A stretch of 64,000 nt of DNA from Solenopsis invicta. Taxonomy: Eukaryota; Arthropoda; Insecta; Hymenoptera; Formicidae. The position numbers and the translations under genes are program-made. The stretch lies in the NCBI RefSeq assembly GCF_016802725.1, contig NC_052678.1, positions 1,838,501 through 1,902,500 on the forward strand. The letters are read 5' to 3'. Every line of letters begins with the position of its first letter. The first letter of the stretch is position 1. Under the pieces are notes generated by a model, which saw only the letters and a program-made list of their open reading frames with translations, was not told where the DNA came from and searched no databases. Positions 10,856-22,800 of this stretch are shown in pieces.

Positions 10856-11786
10856 CATGTGGAAGAAAGTCATCAATATTGGCATATTACTTTATTTTTT
10901 AATAATATTCTTTAAACAAAAGTTTAAAATAAAGCTTTAAATACAAACTAGAAAGTGTTTTCTATTAGATGATATAACAAAATGTTTATAATATTGCTAA
11001 TTGTATATTTTGGTAATAATTAATACGTTCGTAACATACCTCAAAAATAGCGTCTGAGAAATTAAGCTCCTAAAACTGTAGTAAACAATAATGGCAGAAT
11101 TCAGACGCGATCCTCTAGGGAAGAAGTTAACTATAAAATAAATTGATAAAATAATAAAATATATTTTTATGTTTCAAATAATAAAGGTTATAAAATTAAA
11201 AGGCTAGAATTGAAACTTTGCACTTTTATATATTTTTTCCTTTTGCATCTTATTAGCGTATATGTGGATCTTTCGCGTTTAACGCTATTTTCTCATCTTA
11301 AAATATTTTAAAAAATGTGAAAAAAAATGAAACATTTGTTAACATTTTAATTAAAGATTTTGCAGTTTATTGTATCTATTTTCACGGAAAAGTGCACCCG
11401 TTTACGCTGCACAGCGATTTTATGTTTCAAACCATACTACATGGAAAATATGAAAGAGATAAATATAAACAAAACAGTTTTACAAAAATACAAACGAATC
11501 AAGTAATCTAGTATTATCAATAATATACTCACTATTGTTTAAATCATGCAATTTGCGAAAGGAAATCGTGCAAATTTTATTCTCGCTCTTCAAAAATTTA
11601 TTTTTACCAGATTTTATATAGCAAAAAGCCATCTAAATATAAACTTTGGTTTTTTATCTCTTTCTTTAATTATCTTAGCAAGTCATGTTTTTATCAGTAT
11701 TAATGCAGTGCAATATTTATAATAGTTTCCAAGAAATAAAGAAGTGCAATTTAAGAGGTCTGTGCCAGTATTGGCGACTTTGCTCT
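10856..11786 (+). repeat. Dispersed repeat, copy 1
   Basis: This stretch aligns in the same orientation with about 43130-44388. Shared words include ACAAACTAGAAAGT, GAGAAATTA followed by CC-AAAACTG, CAGAATTCAGACRCG, AAATAAATTGATAAA and, near the end, GGTC..CCAGTATTG. No TIR or coding region was recognised, so the class of element is unknown. The middle differs by an insertion in copy 2. Confidence 0.55.
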
Positions 11787-12780
11787 ATATTAATATTATA
11801 TTTTACAATATAACATTTCAAAAATAAAGAATAAAAATTTATTTTGTGTATTCTGTCCTATGTATTTGCTAGTATTTATTTTATATTGTATTATTATATA
11901 TGTTGCAGAAAATCAAATTTATTAAAAAAGAGTAAATAGGGCTCTCGTAAATGTAACAAACTATAAAAATGATCTAAGAACAATTCGGTAAGCAGTAAAT
12001 AAATAATTCGTATGTTGTCGTATGGCTCCGTGAGAACGGACAAGTGATAGTCGCAAGTTTGAACCTCTGCCATATACGAATTTATACATTTACAATTTTT
12101 AACAGAAATCACAGAGAAACTCTTTAGACTTAGATGACGTTTAGATGACTGATAGTCTCATCCGCTTCCATTACTCCGATTACAATTACTGCTAACAGTT
12201 AATTTATTTTTTAACTGTATGTTTCAACTTTGAATCATCTTCAGCGATAAAAAATCCAAAAGTTCTAGAATAAGATAGAGTCACTTTTAATTGCCAAATT
12301 AAAAGTTATCGTTTCATTATGGTTAAAAAGTGAAGCTGTCGATCCAAAGATATGATGTATGGAAGTATAATCCAAATTCTAATCATGTCTCATGCGTGAG
12401 AATTACGTAATATAAATTACAAGTATCAGAAAGGTCGTCAAATACATGTGATTTGATCAAAGGACAATAGTAAAATGGAAATACCTCAAAGTTGAACCAA
12501 AACATACGGTTATGAAATAAAGTAATGTACCTTTAAATACACAAATCGTATATTTGCGCATTACTTGTCGCCCTGTGCTCTCATTAATCCATTGTTACAT
12601 TTTGTCATAAAATTTATTATTATTATTATTATTTATTATTATTTATTGTTATTTTAATTTATTTTTATTATTAAACTTTTTTTATTAATTATCATTAAAA
12701 TTGTTTTGTTCATAACGAAACTTTTGTTTTAATGAGACATTTGTCTCTATAATAAGCTAATTAGAAATAAAGAATTGATT
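11787..12780. other. AT-rich intergenic DNA
   Basis: No gene or clear element was seen. A (TTA/TTAT)n simple-sequence tract lies at about 12617-12690. Confidence 0.4.
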
Positions 12781-14763
12781 TTATATTTTACAATAAAATA
12801 ATTATGACAGAGAAGGAGAGAGAGAAAGAGAGAGAGTCATTTCCAAATACAACATTCACCTGCACGCGCGATCGACCACGCAACTTATGCAGTCACGATT
12901 GTTCCCATTCGTTAACGTATTGTGTCAGCGTGTTCTCGACACCTCACGGTCCGGAGACGCGAAAAGTTTCAATAGAGAGTGTGTGTTTCATGTCGATGGC
13001 GCGAGACATAGGTAAATGATGTGTGGCGGGCAGTGGCGTAACGTCCGACAATGTCAAGCATCGTTCGATTGTTTCAGAACAGTTCGCGATATTTGTTGCT
13101 TGTTATTGGAAGGGCATTATAGAGACGTTGATATTTTAGAGGACCACTCACCAAGATGCCCGTTAACAGCGATTATTCAGGAAGATTATTTTCTGCTACG
13201 TTCCATATGTGACATTCGATCTGATATTCGATAGAAAAATTCATTTTTATTTTATTTTAGGGAGAAAAATCTCGTTGGATGGAGTACGCAAAAAGCACAT
13301 GTTCTATCGGATATCGGAATGTCGAATATCTACGATCTACGTACGGTGAATTCTCTATTACGCTTAACGACGAGAAACATTCGTCATATTTATTCGATCT
13401 TTCCTTCTCAAGTATTATTTAGTGAAAAAGGAAATTACCATTTGTATATTAGTAACATAAATTACGAGGTTTGAATAAGAAGTGAATTATTGGCGCTGTC
13501 GACAGGAAATTTTAGAATACTCCGAGAGCGCGATATTTCACTTGCACTGCACAGCTGTCATTAATGCACCGTCGAAACCTAGAACACCGAGTGACCCAAA
13601 TCCACTGGAAATTTTGCAATCGGGTGTCACTGGCATTCCATCGCCGCCGGCGACACAATTATCTCTTACAAAATACGATCCGCGCTGAAAACCCCAATTC
13701 GATCGCGGGACTTCCCGTGGGCATTCAAACTGCGCATTTGTTCTCAAACGACTTTTATGCCACGTCAAAGCGTTAACTGTATTGCTCCTAGCATGTCGCG
13801 AAATAACACAGCGGTGCATTTATATTTGACGCTTACGCGTATTTAATGACAAACGAAATGGAGTAACGGGCTCTCATTACGTTAACGAGAGTCGCGCCAC
13901 TTCGTTTACTCAGCCCTGAAAATCCTACTTTCCATTTCGACGAGGACGATTCTCCTCCCCGCCCGGGGGCTTCTGAAGCCACGAGACCTCGTTTACAAGA
14001 GGGAGATTTGACGGGGACGCGCGCGTAGAATTGAGAGAGCTAACGGATAAATCCTTATTCGTTCCTACACGCCTCCTCATTTGATACATCACAAGCCGGA
14101 CGTCATGTCGATTAATCATCGCACGACAGACGAACAACGATCGTCCTCGTAAATTATTCTTCGATTTGCACTTGATGGAATATTCATAAGATTCTGACGT
14201 TCGCTGCCGCTCCGAAAAGTTTTAATGAAATCGCACAATATCGTCGCTCACCGCGACTTTTCAAACAGCTCACGCCTTCTCGTTACGTCTCTCCCCCCCC
14301 CCCCCTTTCGTATTTACGCTCCGCAATTAGCGCTAAATAACTGTCCGCTTGAAAAACGCCGTACATAACGGGAAAAGATTTCAATTGTAATATATCTTTC
14401 CTAATGCCATCTCACTTAGCGATGATTAGCTCAGATCCTCTCTTAATGCATTCAAATTGCTAAGCGTTTTCAAGCGTTGGAGAAGATTGAGCGTAAATCG
14501 CGAGATGTAAGTGGCATTCTTCTCGCAATTTTGCCGTCAGAAACGACAACCGAGCTACTTGAAAAGAGGGAAGGGAAAAAGGGAATGTGAGCGGGAAATA
14601 TCGTGCACGTACAAACGCCGAAACGTGTCCCAGCAAGACTGAGATGTAAACACGTGGAGTAATGGAACGAGAAAATAGGAGAAAACGAGTGAAAATGCGC
14701 CGAGCGGAAGACGATCGCGCGCGACTTCATAGATATATATACACACATACACATGGGGAGATC

Positions 14764-14767
<4 letters not shown>

Positions 14768-14796
<29 letters not shown>
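14768..14796 (+). repeat. (GA)n microsatellite
   Basis: Uninterrupted GA repeat; a Leu/Ser-rich frame on the opposite strand is its by-product. Confidence 0.9.
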
Positions 14797-14798
<2 letters not shown>

Positions 14799-15128
14799 CT
14801 GATAGGTACCCCTGGACAGGGATGAAAGTACCGAGGGGTGGATGAAGCCAACCGAGAAGGAAACTAGGACGAGAGGTGTTGGCCCAGGATGGGAGTGCGT
14901 TGGTACCAGCTCGGGCCACTGACACGCCGTCCAGTCCTGCGCAGGAAAAGGGGTAGAGGGTGGAGGGAAGGAGAGGGTGGGTGGAAACGCGTGGATTCTC
15001 GCTCCGCCGACCGATGCAACCTACTTTGTCGCCTGTTTCATTTGTACGATAAAACGTCGTCCTATCCGTCCATCTTATCCGTTGGAGCGGTGATTTCCGT
15101 CCAGATGGAATTTTTCATCAGAGTTTTA

Positions 15129-15160
15129 CGCCCGTCCGTCCGTCCGTCCGTCCGTCCGTT
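15129..15160 (+). repeat. (CCGT)n microsatellite
   Basis: About seven units of CCGT. The Arg/Pro/Ser repeat frames on both strands come from it. Confidence 0.85.
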
Positions 15161-16098
15161 CGCGCGGGAATTACACTTCGCATTCCGATTAAAACTTGCG
15201 CGCAACGCGACGCACGCGACGGAGCTTTGCATGCCAAACTGAATTGTTTTGATAATCAAACACGTCCTCGATAATCAATTACGCCTAATGAAATATGCTT
15301 GATAAGCAAGTTTCTTCATCCCCTCCCCCCCTCTCGCCCGGCTGTAATAAAACTTTCGTTAAAATTTTCTTAATCTGCCGTTAAAGTGAAGTTGAAGCAC
15401 AAGCTTCGCCGAGCTCTCAAGTACTTTTAAGCTCTCTCGCGATTTTATGTTTGAGCGGAATGGTCTTCGCATTTTCTTCGTCGCAATTACACGCTAAAGA
15501 TTGCAGTTCTCGGGGAGAGGAGCGGGAGAGGAAGAGATTACTTCGAGAGATGGCAATTCCGTCGCGGCATTGTCGCTGAAAACTGTCGAGCGATCCTCGT
15601 CAAAGCCCCTCCGCAACAGCCGCTTGACACTTATACGGCATCGCGACACGTTCGGCCGCAAATAGGTCTGTTCCACTTGCGAATACGTATCGGAAAACTG
15701 GCCGCGCTATTGTTCTTGACTTTGCCAACCGCAGAGAGTCCGGGTGACACAATTCGTACGTCTGCGAGAGGTCTGGAGACCTTAGGTAGAAACTTACTCC
15801 GAGGAGAGGCAAACGAGATGATCTCCAGCTCGGTCTTTATTAGCTTTATCTGACGGTATTAACTCCTGCACGACGATGAAAAGACCGGTACTTCAATCTT
15901 CTCTGTTTACCCCGGCAGCTCGCAACATGAAATTCGGAATCCAGTTATCCGCCATCCATCACACTCAATAACGAAATCTAGTTAATTAATAACGATCTCT
16001 GGCAGCTTCAATCGCTCTAGATTGAAGTGCTAACGTGACAACACCGATAACAATATTTTAGTAATAATTTAAAAAGCTGATTTAACATTTTATTTGAA

Positions 16099-16100
<2 letters not shown>

Positions 16101-16131
<31 letters not shown>
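16101..16131 (+). repeat. (GA)n microsatellite
   Basis: Uninterrupted AG repeat about 770 bp upstream of the first resolved exon of gene A. Confidence 0.9.
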
Positions 16132-16135
<4 letters not shown>

Positions 16136-16896
16136 GGTGACGACGAATATTATTTTCACGCGTCGCGCATCAAGTCGAAATGACAATATCGAGCGGCATA
16201 ACGTGCCAGCATCATCGTACGGGCTCGTCCTCGATTCCCACCGACCTCTCCTTTCCGGAAGGAGCTTAAGGGCGGGGTAAGCTTCGCGTCTGTAAAGTCG
16301 GCCGCAAATGCACCAAGTCGAGTGGCGGCGGTACGTCGACCGCCAATATCCGCAAACTCGGTCAGTAGGTCAACGACAGATGCATCCGGTGTAGTTGCGT
16401 GATCTCGCGGGTATAGAGTAAAGTTCCCGTTCCGAGCCGAGTCACCTATTTCGAACCGAAAAATTCAAAATTGCTGTCGATCCGATAAAAGGAACAAGTT
16501 TTTATTTTCGTGCGTGTGTTCATATGTATGTGTCATTCGCCATCTTGCATCTGGCCCGTAATGATTTTCAGCTTTCTTTTGCACTTTTGCTTTTTCGCTT
16601 ATCTCTAATCCTTGTTTTAATTATTATAAAATCCTTTTTTTTATTGTTTGATACATATGCCTCTCACCTCTTTCTTCCTATCGTGTCTCTTTACTCAAGT
16701 TCTCGTATTAAACGCTCAGAATTGTTGTGGAGCTATTATTTTAAAAGTTGGCTCGGAATGTAGGACGAATAATTCACTTTATACCCGCGTGAATCCTCGG
16801 ATATACGCCCGTTATTTGCGAAACGACTTGACGATGAAAAACCATTTCGCGATTGATTCGCAAATGAAAAACACGATCTCTTCGTCCTTTCCGTAG

Positions 16897-19800
16897 GCCA
16901 CGAGAACAAAGAAATTCGTCAAGCTGGCGCCGTTCAAGCTCCGTTTCTCGAAGATGCTGAAATCGCGCAGCTCCGGCGATAGTCGCAGCAACAGCGTGGA
17001 ATCCGAGGAACAGCAACGGCAAATTAATCAGTCGTTACCGTCGGGCACAGACGAGTTTGCGGATGTACCCGAAGCGGAAACGGACAAGAATTGTTTGTCG
17101 GTTAGAAACGAGCAGCCGATCCCCAGCTCGCCCCCGCCCTCGTACGAGCACGTTCTCGAAGAGGTGAGTGCGCCATACCCTCGGCTAGAGATTTCATTGA
17201 TCATTCTCGGTATCAGATTACGCGCCGTGTACGGGCGACACGAAAATAACACACAATTTTGACGTTCTCGGGCCGCGTCAATCGAGAGCTGTTGTCACGT
17301 CCCACGTTTGATTTCAAGGATTTCGCGTAGGAATATGCTCGATTGATTCTACACGGGAGCCGCGGAATGTGAAATATGCGGCCCGAAGCGCCCCCACGAG
17401 GTCGATATCCACGACAACTCGAGTGATGGAAAATGCAACGCGCGGGATTAACGGATGGATGTACACGTGGACTGTGTAGTCGCCTGTGATCCATTGTACT
17501 AATTTGCGCCACATTGTCTACATTATATATACAGGGTGTCACACAACCCGTAATCAAAATTTTAATAACGTATTCCTTACTTCAAAATAAGACGAAAATC
17601 CTAATACGAAAATGTCGAGGCTATAATACTTTTTAAATGAGAAATATTTATAGTAGGCGAATCAGATAGTCGAAAGATCGCGCGCTCAGCGACGGTACAA
17701 TGACAGTAGGTACTCTTGCACTTTTGTAAATTTGCTGTTACACTGAAGTAATTACGATGATATTGAAATGCTTTATTGATTGAATTATATTTAAGTATAA
17801 ATTAATAGATGCATTGTACATGTCATAATTATTTAAAAATATTACAGAACATTAAAAATAATTATAATTGTCAAAATTCATGGGATGTCAATGATTTACA
17901 AGATAGCCAACTTCAGAGAAAAGATACATGTATGTGATACAACTCGGCAATACTTAATGAAAAGTGTGTTTATAAAAACGCGAAATTCTTTGATACACAA
18001 TTACATTTCCATTGATATGAAATAATATTTCATATCATTACATCATAGTACGATATTTATATTTCCCAATAGGCACATTGTGCGAATATTATTTAATAAT
18101 GGCATCACAAATTGACAAAAATTTTGAATAATTGCGCTAATACGTTATAACGCAGTTTTTAAATAGCATTCGTCAAAAATCAAAGAAGTATACAAATTTT
18201 CCAGTATTTCGTCACCATTCCATGATCGTTTTATTTCTACATTTTCTTATGTATTTTTCTTTGTAAAAACTGAAAATCATCGTCAGACTAACGCCACACT
18301 TAAGAAAAAATTGTTATATTGAAATAAAATGAATAAATCATTATTCGCATCGTCATGAAATCGTCATACTTCAATAATTTAGAAATTAATTCAAAATTAG
18401 ATCAAATCGAGCAATAATTAATACGTTACAAACAGTCAATTGGATTACATTTTTCTTTATAACATTTGTTATAAAAAAGAAATTGATTTTTAATCATATT
18501 TTTAAATTTTTGTCATAAAACTATTAATTATTAAATTTTTAACATTGGACAAACGTTTTCTTAGAAAACAACTCGCAATTTTTGTTTGACAATAATGCAA
18601 CGCATAGTGATATATTTTAATTTTTACGATTAAACGGCTTTCTAATATCTAATTAAAATTCCATAAAATTACATAAAATCAAATTTTTTCGAAGTCTTCA
18701 ACTTTCAATTACACGTATTATATAACAATTATTTCTGAAATTATATTGTTACTTTTATATAATTTGTTTTTTATTAATTTGTTTCTTTTTTTATTGTGTG
18801 AGATAATTAATGAAGTTTTAAGATTCTCAGTTTAAGGAAAAATAACTTGATTAGTATTTCAAAACACAGACAGTAATTTAGTATTCTCCCCAAAGAAAAT
18901 GCGATTCTCGTTCAATGACCCCTCTCGTATTCACGTCCGCCAGTCATCACGAAAATGAATTCCGTTTCGTTCAACGGAGAAAGTCGATTGCTGTCATCGA
19001 GACCGATAGTAAATGAATACTAGCCGGGGTGAATTATAAAGATGTATATAATTAACGTAATAATTAAAAAAAAACAAATATTATGAATAATAGACATTAA
19101 AAATTATCCAGTTAAAATATTGAAGTTGTTTGGTATACAGAAAAAAAGTTAGTATCAAGCCAACAATTATTATGTCATATATATAAGCAGCACTCATAGA
19201 AATATTTTACTATTTTTAACTCTCGGGAACGATTAGTTTAAGTAGAATGCATTTGGCTCAATGAGTATGACCCCGTCTTTAGATCGCAACAGGAACTATT
19301 CCGGAAAAAATAAGTGATTAAAGCTGGTTGCATACAAGTATATCCGAATAGTAATAACGAGTAGAAACTTATGACTATTTTTGAGTGTTGCGTGTAAATT
19401 TGAGATGTAAAAACGTATATTCAGCTACGAGTACAAAATACAAAATACCTCTCACATTGTACATTTTAAAACCGCACAATTCAATAAAGATTATAATAGT
19501 AATTATTATTATATAATAAAAAGACATCTCACTAGACATTTTCGATGTAAATTTCTCGCGAATACTTGAATGTCATGTCGTGTCACTTACCCATAAATTA
19601 GTGGAAGATAAGTACTAAAATATATTTAAAGTTAGCTGAATCCGTGGATATCCTACTTGATCGTTTTCTTGTGAATAAAAGAAGGACGTATTAACACATT
19701 GTCACTCATCAACTGAAAAACGTATATCGAAAACGGGCAATTTACGCAAAAATATTCATGCATACTCGTATATATTCGTCATATTTCTTCGCAATAAACT

Positions 19801-22800
19801 GCGCAAGCTTGAAAGTGCAAGAAATAGGCTTAAAAACGGGTTAAAAACGCCACAGCTACTTTCAAGGCTTAGTACAAAAAAATTTTCAAAAACGTAAAAC
19901 AAAAAGATAAAAATTGTTTTGTACTGACAATAAATTTTTAATTGTTATAATTATTCATGCTAAAATAACTGCTTAATTAAACCTTGATTCTCAAAGTCTA
20001 ATATCTCAATATTTTATTAATTATTTTATATAAAAGAGTTAAACATTTTAAATTTTGTTAAAGAAAGATAACTTGCTTACATAAAAAAATGTCGTATAAT
20101 TCAAAAAATATATTTATTTCTATTCAATAATAAATTTCACATCAAAGTTAAGAAGAAGATTTAAAAGAAAATAATAGTATTGTTAAATTAAAAAATTTTT
20201 TAATACCGAATTTTTTAATAACATTGTTATTGCAATAAAATTATATTGTGTTCTTTAGATGACAATTATTATATTAAAATAAAAGTATAATATTATATTA
20301 AAATTTAAAATTATTAAACTCTTTAAGGCGCCAGGTAGCGGCATTCCGTCGCGGACAAAATTAGAACTAATAGGTGCAAAACGTGACAAATTGACAATGA
20401 GATGTTGTCATGCATGTCATTTTATTATTATGTGTTTTATTATATGACTCGTCTCAAATTTATTAAATTTGTAAAAATGGACAGTAAAGTTTCTTTGAAT
20501 TTTATACATAAAAGCACATTTTTCACTCTTTTTAATAGCTATCCATGTATTTTTTTGTCTGAATAGGTTTCACTTTACGTGCTTTTTACAACTGTTTATT
20601 GACTGTTAGGCGGAAAAAGAAAGTCTTTACCCATTTTCACAAGTGTTTTAAAGCTATCTGATTAGTTTGTTTTATCCAAATTGTCTTTATTTACAAATGA
20701 CACGTCGTCAAAATTACGTGTCATTTATGTTTATGACGTTATGACTTCAATATGGCCGCGGTGAGTAGACAGGAGTTTTAAAAATTTTACATTTTTTTTC
20801 TCATAAAAAGAATTTATCGCTTCTTCTACCTTATATGAAAAATCCGGTGTCGATCACTCACATTACAAGTTAAAGGGCATAAATAAATAAAATTCTAAAT
20901 TTAAAGGTATTATATTGATTTAGAGATATTGAAACTATGAAAAATTATTCTATAATTAGAAAGAGCATTCACATTTTCAAAAAATAAATAGCTTTGTTAA
21001 TAATATAGGCTTTTTTCTATAATAGAATAATTTTTTAGAGTTTTAATATCTATAAATTAATATTGTGACGTCTATACGACCGAGCAGGTATGCGCCTGAC
21101 GGCGCACCTGTTCGGTCACCACTATACGCGCTTGCGCGCGGCAGTCAATCGCCACCAATAGAGCGTGCGTTTATCCATGAGGCAAATGCAGACACAAGGC
21201 ATACATAAAGCGGCCCGATTCATGAAACCATCAGCCTTTTCAAAAATGTTAATTTACCTACGTCGGATAACTAGCTCGCCTCGCGGAGCCTTCTTATATT
21301 GGCATTGTGAATGCATTTTACTACTAAAGTCACTAGATTTATATTAATCTAGTGACTTTATTTACTACCGGGTAAGCGCGCTATCTATCGGTGGTGCTTG
21401 CCTGGCGCGTGCAAGCACGTGTAGTGGCGGCCGGCCAAACGGGCGCTCCTTCAGGCACGTACCTATGCGCGTGGGCGCCACAGTATATATTAATTTATAG
21501 ATATTGAAACTATAAAAAATTATTCTATTATCAAATTTCTATTATCAAAAAGAGCATTTATTACTAACAGATATTTGATAATGATAAAGGTTTTTTTAAT
21601 AATAAAATAATTTTTTATAATTTCAATATCTATAAATCAATATATGTATATCTTTGATATAAATTAAAATATATATTAATATTTATTTAGAATTTTATTT
21701 ATTTGTGTCCTTTATCTTTTAATGTGGGCAATCGACGTCTGGGCAGACCGCCCAGACCGGGTTTTTCTTTCATATAAGGTAGAAGCAATGAATTCTTTTT
21801 ATAAGGGAAAAAAAAATATTCATTAAAAAGTTTAATAATTTTAAATTTCAGTATAATATTATACTTTTATTTCAATATGATAACTGTCATCTAAAGAACA
21901 CAATATAATTTTATTTCTATAACAATGGTACCTATTATAAAATTCGTATTCCTTAATTTGACAATACTGTTGCTTTCTTCTAAATATATGTATACTCTTC
22001 TTCTTAACTCTGATGTGAAATTTATTATTAAATAGAGATTTTATTATTAAATAGAGATAAATATATTTTTTAAATTATACACCGTATTTTCATATAAGTA
22101 AGTTATCTTTCTTTAACAAAATTTAAAATGTTTCTATGAACTCTCTTATATAAAATAATAAATAAAATATTGATAAATTAGAATTGAGAATCAAACGCAG
22201 TTATTTTTGCACGAATAATTACACCAATTCAAGACTTACTGACAGTACAAAACAATTTTTATCCAAAACTTTTGTTTTACGTTTTTGACAATTTTTTTGT
22301 ACTAAGCCTTGAAAATGGCGCAAACTATAGCCGAAACGTTAACAGTGTAATCGCAGGATCTTTGGAAGAATGCAATAAAGTACATACATGGTGTGATTAT
22401 TCGCGCAAAAATAACAGGGTTTGATTCTCAATATTTGTCAATATTTAATTTTTATTTTATATGAGAGAGTTTATAGAATTTGTAGAACATTTTAAAATTT
22501 GTTAAAGAAAGATAATTTGCTTATATGAAAAAAGTAAGCAATTATCAATATTTAAAAAAAAATCAATACTCCTATATCTATTTTTTTTGCGTTTTTATCA
22601 ACACATTTTTCATTAAGTATTGTCGAGTTGTATGACATACATGTATCTCTTCTCTAAAGTTGGCTATCTTGTGAATCATTGACATCTCGTGAATTTTGAC
22701 AATTATAATTATTTTTAATGTTTTGTAATATTTTTAAATAATTATGACATGTACAATGCATATACTAATTTATACTTAAATATGATTTAATCAATAAAGC

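Larger units (their letters stand above)
12781..16896 (+). promoter_or_regulatory. Upstream flank of gene A: GC-richer, possible promoter and 5' exon region
   Basis: Composition changes here from AT-rich to GC- and CpG-richer, as at the 5' ends of the other two genes. It holds purine tracts (12797-12837), a poly-C run (14287-14306), (GA)n at 14768-14796 and 16101-16131, and a (CCGT)n tract at 15129-15160. Gene A's first resolved exon at 16897 begins at a splice acceptor, so one or more upstream exons are expected in or before this region. I could not identify them. One donor-like site follows a short ATG frame at 12990-13011, but its phase does not fit. The open frames here have no recognisable domains. 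Confidence 0.35.

Noticed and set aside
12990..13011. Short ATG frame followed by a donor-like GTAAAT as first exon of gene A
   Set aside because: It would end in phase 1, whereas the exon at 16897 needs phase 0, and no other support exists.
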